From Auriscalpium vulgare (Eukaryota > Basidiomycota > Agaricomycetes > Russulales > Auriscalpiaceae): a stretch of DNA of 64,000 bases. The notes below the pieces were generated by a model that worked only from the letters and a program-made list of their open reading frames with translations, had not been told where the DNA came from and searched no databases. The stretch lies in assembly GCA_019915015.1 (NCBI GenBank), contig JAHBBC010000001.1, forward strand, positions 2,170,001-2,234,000. Direction: 5' to 3'. This document shows positions 53,600 through 64,000 of the stretch, in pieces; the stretch's first letter is position 1; each line of letters starts with the position of its first letter. The position numbers were made by a program, and so were the translations under genes.

Positions 53600-54749
53600 T
53601 CACATCAGCTTGGCCTCACGCTTCGCCTGCTGTACTTGAGCCAGGCGATGACTTCGAATTGACGTTTGTGCGGCTTGTCCACCCTTCTTGCCAGTGGGTA
53701 GTGGTGCCAGAGGCGCGATGCCGGCTTGGGACAGAGATATACGTGTCTCATCGGAAGCGAACCCAGGAATACGGATGTTGTGATTGCGTTCTGCGGAATG
53801 TCGGCATCGGGTGGGCAGTAAGAGAGGCCAGGAGGATATACTTACCCAGATGGAGCTGCAAATCCCGAACCTCCAAGGCATCCCCGCCTCGATGCTTTGC
53901 AAGTCGACACCCAAAGTTGGTGACAGAGTCGATGAACTCGTCCGCGATGTCCAGAAGCAACTACAATGGTGGTATGAGCGGAGCACTGGAAAAGAAAAAC
54001 GGACACAACATACATCTTCCACCTCAGGCTCAATCTTGACATTGGGGTCGATGCTCAGGACCAAGTCCTGTATTGACCGCCGCATGCTGTGATCTCCCGG
54101 CGTTGACTTTCTCCGCGAGTGAATATCGTCTGTTGAGAATGGCTCATCGGAGCTGGGCTTTACCTGCGCAGGCGTCCCTTCGTACACGCACAATTAGCTG
54201 GGGCCTCGCGCATCACGCAAGTTACACGCACCTGCCATGCGGCCTGCAGCAGCGCCACCAGTGAGCGTCGGGCGTCCCTGTTGGGCCGTGGGCCACAGCA
54301 CAGGCCCTGAAGTCGGCGTGCTCAGAGTCTGGCTGATAGGGTAGGTGTCCTTAATATTTGGAGTGCCGTTGAGCATTGGCGTTGGCGACGTTCCCTTGAA
54401 GGCGGCATGTTGTGGGACAGTCAACGTTGCAGCCGCGGCCGTTGGTGGGTTGGTGGAGGTGCTTGCGGCTTTATGCTTCTCAGCGTAGTCTTTCAGCTGG
54501 AAGAAGCATCTGTATTGGTATGAAAGAGCTACTAGGATCATTTGACGTACGTACGTGCATGATTTGCTGCTGGCTGAGCTTGCCCTGCTTGGCGAGCTCC
54601 CCCAGTTGACCCATGTTCTGCTGCAGAAGCTGCGCGATGCGCTCGTTGGGTATCGGTTCTCCACCCTGCACCTTGAACGCCTGTCCGAGTGCAGCTATGA
54701 TTGAGTTCTGTTGGGTCTGCGCTGTCTGCGCCGGTGTCGTGGTGGCCAT
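53600..54749 (-). CDS. taf12: TFIID/SAGA subunit TAF12 (histone-fold)
   Basis: TAF12 pairs with TAF4 (or Ada1 in SAGA) through a histone fold and is a core piece of TFIID. The ATG at 54749 gives a Gln/Thr-rich N-terminus (MATTTPAQTAQTQQNSIIAA) and a helix (IPNERIAQLLQQNMGQLGEL). After introns comes a Pro/Thr-rich middle, then SMRRSIQDLVLSIDPNVKIE. The histone fold follows: LLLDIADEFIDSVTNFGCRL, AKHRGGDALEVRDLQLHL and, across a last intron, ERNHNIRIPGFASDE. The end is RLAQVQQAKREAKLM. The histone-fold helices and the NHNIRIPGF motif are diagnostic. Four introns; about 250 aa. Confidence 0.9.
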
Positions 54750-54886
54750 GATGGAAGACCGAAGGGGTTGGAGGAGGAGCGAAGTGTACAGTGGCCTAGG
54801 TGGCGAGAGCTGACTAGCGAGAGACGGCGCCCACGTGCCACGCGCATGCCCGTCGAATTTTCTGACCAGCTATATTTTACAGCACT

Positions 54887-54894
54887 ATATAAAA
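54887..54894. promoter_or_regulatory. TATA-like element between TAF12 and the small gene
   Basis: tatataaa on the plus strand. Its orientation does not clearly serve either flanking minus-strand gene; on the minus strand TTTATATA lies ~138 bp upstream of the TAF12 ATG. Function uncertain. Confidence 0.3.
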
Positions 54895-54968
54895 CAAGGC
54901 CTCTGCTCTCTTTATTCAACCGCAGCAATCACAGCGTCCCAGACTTCTGCCACAGGTCAAGTGCGTGA

Positions 54969-55284
54969 TCAACTGTCGCCGACCGCTGAGCGACTCGCCT
55001 TGCAGCTCTGATACACCTGATACATGCATGTCAAACGTCAACGCGATCACGAGTAAATATGTTAAAATGCTCACCTGCGCTGTGTGTGCGGGGGGAAGGA
55101 GACCATATTGCGCAAGAAATGCCAGCTTCCTCTTGTTCGCTCGCAGCAGCTCCTTGCTGTCCACCGGCGACATTTCAAATCCGTCGCGCTTCTTGCCCAT
55201 CACTATTTCTATGCTTTGGCCGACAACCTCAACGTCGTGGCTGGACGCGGTGTCTTTTGAGATCTTGGTGTCTTTCGTGTTCAT
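54969..55284 (-). CDS. Small protein of unknown function (about 85 aa)
   Basis: ATG at 55284 opens MNTKDTKISKDTASSHDVEV, continuing to DGFEMSPVDSKELLRANKRK and LAFLAQYGLLPPAHTAQ, then a gtgagc donor. Splicing to an acceptor near 55018 or 55009 continues in frame to QSCKASRSAVGDS and TGA at 54969. Charged and helical in the middle (ELLRANKRKLAFLAQ), no signal peptide. Not recognised. A competing, less plausible frame runs antisense. Confidence 0.4.
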
Positions 55285-56689
55285 GGTGGGGTTGGGCAGA
55301 GGAGGGATGGGCGACAAGCCAAGAGCCTGATGCTTGACAAAAGACGGACAGACGAGGCAGAACAAAGCAGGCCACTGGCACACGTCCCATGTCCCAGCTG
55401 CCATCGCTTGGTCCTTCACTAAGCACTTGCGACCGCCGTATTCTCGGCGGCACCCCACTTGGTGCTCGAGTACAAAGCAGTGTTACCTTGCTCGCCAAGG
55501 TCTCTCCCCGGTCATAAGTGTTCCAAGCACAATGGATATATGGTCTTGTTTGCGTACATTCGCTTCTATTTGCGCGCTCGAGCACCACCTACTGCGCACC
55601 GAGGTTAGTGAGCCTCAGCGATCCTGCATCGGAGCAAGGTTACGGCCTAGTAGGGTGCGTTTCGAGTGATTTAGACAAGGCGTAAAGTCGTTAGTCGAAG
55701 GCTGCGAACGACGCGGCAGTCCATCTTCTAGTACAGACGGTGAAGCTTCCCAGTTCTGCGGTCCTAGTCATGAGGGGCCAAGGTGCGGCGACGTATACAG
55801 GCGGACGAGTGGCCGACGTCGTCTCTAGCAACCTACACACTGCACGTGTACGCAAATTGCTCGTCTTTTTCAATGACATCAGGGACCCACATGCCACCAA
55901 GACAAGCTCACCCGAGTATCAACAATGTTTCCCAAAGTGGCGCGAAGAAGGTGTATCGTGCATATCAGGCAAGTCGTACGTTGAGCGGTAGTGGCTCCGC
56001 GTATCGGCAACGGCCTCCGCTAACAGGGATGTTGGCGTCTGCGTCAGTCACCACGGCATACAGAAAGCACAAGAATTTCGGCGTAGTCATCATCAGGCAG
56101 AGTGCTCGACAGCGGGCCTCGTCTATGAAAGATATGGAGTTTCGCACCAGGTTCTTGTCCGAGGCATGTCGGTCATCGCAAAAGTGTGGAACGTAGTAGG
56201 CTGCTTCGAGGAACTACGGTATGTATCATGTCAGCGGGAAAATTGGCATGACAGTAACAATAACACACCTCGGGAATGGAGACTTGTATATTCAAGTCCG
56301 CAGAGCAGGCAAGTGCAAATCGTAGACGCCTGCATGATACCCTGGCAGGGCAACCGTAATGTCACGATACTGCTCAAGTTCTGTTAGCTGCGGCACTGGC
56401 AGGTGGTTGGGCTCATCGGCGCCGCGCGAATGCCACTGCCGAGCATGGAGCAGAAACTGTCTGGGGGAGAAAGGGCACTGGCATTAACTGGCATCAAATG
56501 CTCATCATGTTATTGGGGCGGAGGTGAAGTGAAGCAGCTGGACAACGTCCCGCGTCCCGGGCCGAATGAACTTTTTAAAAAACTTTTGCTACACGTTCTT
56601 ACCCTATACGTAGCATACAGTATTGAAAGAGAATGATACAACAGCCAACAAGAGGAAGAGGCCAAGAAACAATCGTCACATCGACCAGA
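55285..56689. other. 1.4-kb region without a supported gene
   Basis: Short frames on the plus strand around 55740-56196 start with non-ATG codons or lack a believable exon structure. No tandem repeats or terminal inverted repeats were seen. Confidence 0.35.
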
Positions 56690-58100
56690 TCAAACGTCGC
56701 CGACGCTCTCTTCCACCTCCCTCACCAAGAACTGTAGCGCCACGGTCAGCCACTGCACCTCTGGCACTCCCGCATCCCTGCACCTATCCCCCACCTCGCG
56801 CATGAACTTTTCGTCGACCTCGTGCTCCAGCATGACCCCGATCTGCGGGCGCACGCCTTCCGCGCGCCACCTGTCGACGAGCTCACGCAGAGCGCCGCGC
56901 TCCCAGAGCAGAACGCCCTCGCCGATGGCTGTGATGGCCATGAACACAGCAGCAGGCCAGTAGCTCTTTGCGCCCATCGTGATGGACTGCACGATGGAGA
57001 ACAAACCTCTGGTGCGACCGGCGTAGAACGCAGATTGGATGAGGGCGGCCCAGGAGCCTGCGACGCGGTGCCAATGAAATTAAAGCTCGGCACAAAGATA
57101 CGATGAGGCGACTCACCAGCTGCGGGTCCGATTGCTGAGAACCCGACAAGGCGGAGTAGACCCAGGGCGGCGGGGACGAAGATGAACTCGCTGACCGCGA
57201 TGCCAATGACAATCGTCGCCGCCGCCGCGAGATACGGGTGCTCCTCGCGGAACTCCTTGGCCTTCTCGATGGCATGCCGGACTTCCTGCGGAAGCAGGGC
57301 GATCTGCGCCGTGACGAAGTCGTGCACGGCCTTCACGACGTCGGGCAGGTTGGCAGACACGTCGTCGATCGCGCGCTCGAGGTCCTTCTTGGCGCGCTCG
57401 AGATCGGCGCGGATTTGGTCCAGCTTCTTCTTCACCCAGTCCCAGTCCGGGATGTCGATATGCGGGAGGGCCAGACCTCGCGCTCGGATTCCGTCGACAG
57501 AGGTGTCGAGGAGATCATCGATATCGTCGATGAGGGTGTCGAGTTCGGACACGGCGTCCTGTGCGAGGTCGTTTCGTTTTGAGACCGGTGATGCTTCAAG
57601 GAGCGCTACGACAGCAGCGTCCGAGCCATAGTACGGCCTCCGTTTCGTGTCTTTATCTGAAAGCAAAGGTCAGATTGAAATGCTTAACGTACAATACCAG
57701 CGCGGCAAGCATATAATTTTGTGCGACAGCTACACATATGCGTGGCGTTGGCACGTCAGTGCACGTCCGAAAGGCCACGAAACACAGCATACGCACTTGC
57801 TACGTGAGAGATGTCGGCCTTGAACTGGTCCCAGGGCCAGGTGATGTTCCGCACTGTTAGTTGGTTGAGCGACGAGATCATAACGCGCTGCAAGTCAACA
57901 TCGACGGCGTTGTCGAGGAATCCGAACTGAATGGCATAGGCAGTGCGTTTTTCAGGGGCAATGCGCATCTCGCGGAAGGCGGCCTCCTTGGTCGCGAACC
58001 ATCGCTCGTGGGGAGTCCGATTATCCGACGCCTCCTCTGTAGAGAACAGTGAGGCGAGGCCTGCAAGCAGCAAGAGGAGGGGCACGAGAAAAATGAGCAT
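56690..58100 (-). CDS. IFI6/IFI27-like (ISG12 family) membrane protein, copy 1
   Basis: About 400 residues in three main exons. The ATG at 58100 gives a hydrophobic leader (MLIFLVPLLLLLAGLASLFS), then a short domain ending TVRNITWPWDQFKADISHVA. After an intron comes an acidic, coiled-coil-rich part: NDLAQDAVSELDTLIDDIDD, WVKKKLDQIRADLERAKKDL and VVKAVHDFVTAQIALLPQEV. Then a hydrophobic, glycine/alanine-rich segment typical of the interferon-inducible IFI6/IFI27 family (PF06140): AAATIVIGIAVSEFIFVPAA, LRLVGFSAIGPAAGSWAALI, QSAFYAGRTRG and LFSIVQSITMGA. The C-terminal soluble part (GALRELVDRWRAEGVRPQIG; FMREVGDRC) ends VREVEESVGDV. Animal relatives sit in mitochondria or ER and affect apoptosis; the fungal role is unknown. 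Tandem partner at 58730. Confidence 0.78.
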
Positions 58101-58729
58101 GCTGTGATGTTCGGGGAGGTTCCGAATGCCAGCTACAAGTTGAACTTCGAGTCCTAGGCCTCGCTGACGGTACTTACCCGCAAGGCTTTGCCATTCCCAT
58201 AGACAGAGCGTTACGTGCAGGCCCTAGGGTTTCCACTTTGGGAGTTCTGTTCAGTCGCGCTCAACGTGGCGCCAGCTGGGTCTCATCATTCCATTCAAAG
58301 ATACAACTCACAAGAAGCATTTGCAAGGTAGATAATCTCAAGAAAAAAGTGATGTCGTTGAGAGCAAGTGCGCGTCGCGCTCAGTGCTGTCCGACTCCCG
58401 AGGGCCGAGTATCTCCGACACCAACCTTCAGAATATGCCATCATCTACTCACCGCCTTGCGCGTTGCTGCCCGGTGGCCGCTTCCTCTTCCTCGGGGGAA
58501 AAAAATAGCACATAGACACGACTGTTCGTAGAGCAAATGCCGAGCCCTGCTCACTGCAGGCCGGCAAGTGAAGGCGACGGCGCCGACGTCTCGGCGCCAA
58601 TTCGAGAACAACGCGAGCGATATTGTATGACCAAGAGACCAATGCCAAAAAAGTAGAATACACCATGAAGCAAGACGTCAGAGCAAAGAGGCAAGGAAAG
58701 GCGATTGAAAGGTCCAAGATTCAGCGTGG
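58101..58729. other. Spacer between the two IFI6/27-like genes
   Basis: Holds the copy 1 promoter side and copy 2 3' flank. A minus-strand open stretch (58445-58717) with a hydrophobic segment lacks family resemblance and is probably untranslated. Confidence 0.4.
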
Positions 58730-60096
58730 TCAGACGTCGCCAACGCTCTCTTCGACTTCCCTCACCACGAATTGCTGCGCCACATCGAGCCACTGCAGCA
58801 GCGGCACTCCCGCACGCATGCACCTGTCTCCCACCTCGCGCATGAACGTCTCATCCACCTCTTGCTCCAGCATCGTCCCGATCTGCGGGCGCACGCCTTC
58901 CGCGCGCCACCTGTCGACGAGCTCACGCAGAGCTCCGCGTTCCAAGAGAACGACTTCCCCGCCGATGGTCATGCCCATGAGCACGGCGGCGGGCCAGTGC
59001 GTCTTGGCGCCCATGGTGATCGACTGCACAATGGAGAAGAGGCCTCTGGTGCGGCCGCCGTAGAACGCGGACTGGGTGAGGGCGGCCCACGATCCTGCGA
59101 CGCAATGAATTTAAAATCAAGCGATGATGCACAAGGAGGCAACCTACTAGCAGCTGGACCGAGCTTAGTGAACCCAGCGAGGCGGAACACACTCAGGGCG
59201 GCGGGGGCGAATATGAACTGGCCGGCGGTGGTGACGATGACGATCTCTGCGGCGGCAGCGAGATACGGGTGCTCCTCGCGGAACTTCTTGAGCTCTTCGA
59301 TGGCGTCTCTGACTTCCTGCGGCAGCAGGGCGATCTGCGCTGTGATGACGTCGTGTACGGCCTTCACGACGGCGGGCAGGTTGTCGGACGCGTCGTCGAT
59401 CGCATGCTGGAGTTCATTCCTGGCGCGCTCGAGGTTGTCGCGGACATGGCCGAGTACTTCTTTGACCCAGTCGGGGAGTGTGATATGAGGGAAAGTGAGC
59501 TGGACGTCGACGGGATTGTTGAGAAGATCGTCGACGCGCCCAATGACGGTGTCGATGTCGAAGAGGGTGGCCTGTGCGAGGTCGTTCTGCCCGAGAGCCA
59601 GGGATTTGTGAAGGGATGTCACAAAAGCAGGGTCTGAGCTGAAGTACGGCCTCCGTTCCAACTCTACATCTGGTGGTAGTCGTCAGCGGAAGGCCCGGTC
59701 TACCACGGGAATTTGGTGCATACAATGTCGCCCTGCAGCTGTACCCGTGGTGTCGTATGAGTGCGGGAGATACACCGGCATGGATAACGCGTACACACCT
59801 CCAATCTCGAGCATGTCGCCCTTGAACTGGTCCCACGGCCAAGTCATGTTCCGCGCTGTAAAGCGATCGGACCACTTGTCCATCACTGCCTGCCAGTCAG
59901 GATCCATGGAACCGGCGAAGGAGCCGTTTTGTATGGCATAGGCCGTTTGGCTCTCAGAGGCCACACCCGTGCGACGGAAGATGGCTTCCTGGGCCTTGAA
60001 CCATGATTGGAGGTGATCTGTCTGGGAGGGCTGCGAAAAGAGGAGAGAGGCAATGAAGGTAAAGAGGTGATAGACGGGGGTGATGAGAAACAACAT
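58730..60096 (-). CDS. IFI6/IFI27-like (ISG12 family) membrane protein, copy 2
   Basis: Paralogue of the 56690 gene with the same exon plan. The ATG at 60096 gives a hydrophobic leader (MLFLITPVYHLFTFIASLLF), then a domain ending FTARNMTWPWDQFKGDMLEI. The intron gtgtgt ... caccag joins this to GDVELERRPYFSSDPAFVTS. Acidic helices follow (VKEVLGHVRDNLERARNEL; VVKAVHDVITAQIALLPQEV). The membrane/IFI segment is AAAEIVIVTTAGQFIFAPAA, FRLAGFTKLGPAAGSWAALT and QSAFYGGRTRG, then LFSIVQSITMGAKTHWPAAV. The end is again VREVEESVGDV. The C-terminal exon is the best conserved between copies and the N-terminal exon the least. Both copies appear intact. Confidence 0.78.
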
Positions 60097-60640
60097 GGCG
60101 CGAGGGTGAGGCTCAGGCCAGCAGGAGAGACTTGTTTTGTATCTCTACGAGTGGCGTTACGCGCCGGTACATACAGGGCATCCATTCCCCAGACCAGCAC
60201 AAGGCTGCACAAGTACGCAGGTCCTAGGGTTTCCCGCCTCGTTCATGCCTAGGTAAGCGCGAGTAACTGCCCCGCCTTGTAGCTGTCGTCTGTTGCCAGT
60301 CAGATACTGTCCGAGCGCGAAGGGATGCTTGAGGTTCATTGAAATTGAGTTGAAGGTAGCCGTTGAAAGTCGAAGGCTACTACAACGTATGTCAGCAATG
60401 ACGCAATCAAGTTGCCGCTCATTTCTGCGACCTGCGCTCGAGTCGGCCAACCCATCCACCGCAGAGCGCGACAAACTCACAAATACTCGGTATAATGTCA
60501 CCATTTCAGCCTGACATGCAGCGCACATTTCTGCAGGATTTCTGCTCGTTTTGCCTCTCGACACGCCGTCTTCCTCACACGAAATTTGCAGCCAGAGAGT
60601 CGCTATTGCGTGATTCTACCATCATCTCCTCTGCCTCCGT
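60097..60640. other. Divergent intergenic region
   Basis: Shared upstream region of the IFI6/27-like copy 2 (-) and ATP sulfurylase (+). No gene supported. Confidence 0.4.
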
Positions 60641-60646
60641 TATAAG
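60641..60646 (+). promoter_or_regulatory. TATA box (TATAAG) of ATP sulfurylase
   Basis: 73 bp upstream of the ATG at 60719. Confidence 0.55.
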
Positions 60647-60718
60647 ATTTCTCTGCCACGTCCGCAATGCTACGTGTCCACTGCTCGCTGTTCAATCTTA
60701 TCGCCCTCCTGAACGACC

Positions 60719-62870
<2,152 letters not shown>

Positions 62871-63044
62871 AGCGCTATGTGGCTGGTTTTAGAAGGATAT
62901 ATTACTTGTGATGCACTGCTCTGTTATTACAACTACTACGGATCATAGGCGATTGATAACTACTGTAAGACAAATAGTCCCTGTCAACGTCCTTGGGCTG
63001 CGTATCATAATTACATGCATGCAGAAACTGCATGCATAAATATG
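62871..63044. other. Short convergent spacer
   Basis: 3' flanks of ATP sulfurylase (+) and the DUF6534 gene (-), AT-rich, nothing else seen. Confidence 0.5.
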
Positions 63045-64000
63045 TTATAACATTCGTAAGTCATCCCATCGACCGTCGTCGTCGTTCGTTTCCTCGGGCA
63101 CCGCAGGTGTACCTGCAACTTCTGGATCGGACAGCCCGCCCGACGTTGACCCTCGTCCCTCCGTTTCAGGATGCGCTACCTCCAGCTCCTGCAACATCCC
63201 CCTCAGCAACACAGTATACGTCAGTAACAGGATCACGTACTTTTGACGCAGAGTCCCCATCATACAGCGTCGGCCGCGGCACGTGTGTCATGGAAGTGGA
63301 CCCCATCTGCCCGACGGAGAACGACCGCTCGACAACGTGCAGGCCGTTCGCGGTGATCATGATGTTGCGCGGCGTGTCCGACATGCTGCGCCCGCGGATC
63401 CAGTTGCGCATGCTCAATCTGGGGGAGGTGTGAGAGGGCATGCGGGGCAAACGAGGGGGCGCTTGCGACGTACGCGGCAATAAGGGATGTTGCGTATACT
63501 GCACATGTAGAAACCTTAGCAAGTCGGGATCAGGAGGAGCGGGGAGAAACGCACGCTTCCCAAGAACGATGTACAAGGCAAAGAAGACGAGTGTGTGAGG
63601 CATGGCCAGCCACTACGTTTGACACTCTAGGCATCAGCTTGAGGAACGGAAGGTGGCTTGGGGACGTACAAATGCAAGGACTAAGACGGACACAATGCTT
63701 GAAACGGTGGGTGCGTTAGCACTTGTCGCAACGCAAGCATGTCACACACCTCGTCAAAGCGCCATTATTAATCGTAAGCACCACGATGATGCGTAGCATG
63801 CGCTGAGTACTGCAGGTGGCGTTAGATTCGGTTGAGAGCACAGGTAGTTGTCTGTACTTCGACATTACTTGGCCATGAGAGCGCAGGTGCCAGCATAGTA
63901 CAAGGGTGATCAGGACATCTGTGAGAGCATTGATAGCGAGGCCGGTGGTCCAGAGGGGCTTGACCGCACTGATGAGCATCTAAGAGAGCAGGATTCTTTG
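63045..64000 (-). CDS. DUF6534-type membrane protein, partial (5' end beyond the window)
   Basis: C-terminal part of a multi-helix basidiomycete membrane protein. Exons read, in order from the right edge: PLWTTGLAINALTDVLITLV and LCWHLRSHGQVMSK; TQRMLRIIVVLTINNGALT; MPHTLVFFALYIVLGK; SMRNWIRGRSMSD. The cytoplasmic tail follows (GLHVVERSFSVGQMGSTSMT; RPTLYDGDSASK). A last intron (gtacgtg ... gttgcag) leads to ELEVAHPETEGRGS and the end DDDGRWDDLRML with TAA at 63045. The NxLTDVLIT helix and the NGALT motif are typical of the large DUF6534 families of mushrooms; their function is unknown. At 63979 an intron boundary leads to missing exons to the right. Confidence 0.75.

Overview
This window looks like a stretch of basidiomycete chromosome, most likely from a wood- or litter-decaying Agaricomycete. 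The protein-coding genes are cut by many short introns of about 50-65 bp (gt...ag). Gene spacing is tight. The content is typical of that group: a CBM1-linked GH5 mannanase, a tandem set of secreted S53 (sedolisin/grifolisin-type) acid proteases, a GH92 alpha-mannosidase, F-box proteins and a DUF6534-type membrane protein. I saw no virus, plasmid, CRISPR array, rRNA or clear transposon. Gene coordinates span first to last coding base and include introns. Splice sites were read by eye and are given where I worked them out.

Layout: 13-1126 (-) KTI12. 1127-2766 mostly unexplained. 2767-5382 (+) ELL-type elongation factor with a long charged linker. 6257-6571 (+) small disordered protein behind a good TATA box. 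7111-9473 (-) secreted lysophospholipase B with a C-terminal membrane anchor. 10023-19575 (-) three tandem S53 proteases, each with its own TATA-like box. 20915-21853 (+) unknown. 21989-23634 (-) methyltransferase of the cyclopropane-fatty-acid-synthase type. 23965-26504 (-) Mdm31/32 and 26519-27692 (+) Bax inhibitor-1, head to head. 27867-29185 (-) dihydroflavonol-reductase-like enzyme, preceded by a cluster of perfect palindromes. 29701-31464 (-) F-box protein. 32178-33399 (-) unknown. 34882-36009 (+) HAD phosphatase. 36611-37135 (-) secreted Pro/Ala-rich protein and 37742-39499 (+) F-box protein, sharing a repeat-bearing intergenic region. 39979-41950 (-) PAQR/hemolysin-III protein with a large N-terminal extension. 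44131-46102 (+) GH5 mannanase, 46731-47382 (+) peptidyl-tRNA hydrolase, 47822-51536 (+) GH92. 51725-53284 (-) membrane DUF1771-Smr protein. 53600-54749 (-) TAF12. 54969-55284 (-) small unknown. 56690-60096 (-) two tandem IFI6/IFI27-like proteins. 60719-62870 (+) ATP sulfurylase. 63045 to the right edge (-) partial DUF6534 protein.

How the genes relate: the secreted proteases, lysophospholipase, mannanase and alpha-mannosidase form an extracellular or vacuolar nutrient-scavenging set (protein, phospholipid, mannan/N-glycan). It is interleaved with housekeeping genes for transcription (ELL, TAF12), tRNA and translation (KTI12, Pth), mitochondria and cell death (Mdm31, BI-1) and sulfate assimilation (ATP sulfurylase).

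The most unusual items are the two tandem IFI6/IFI27-like genes, which share a compound architecture, and the three S53 copies. Also notable are a run of short minisatellites and palindromes in promoters, a 19-base microexon in GH92, and family proteins carrying extra domains (PAQR N-terminus, HAD insertion, Smr with membrane segments).
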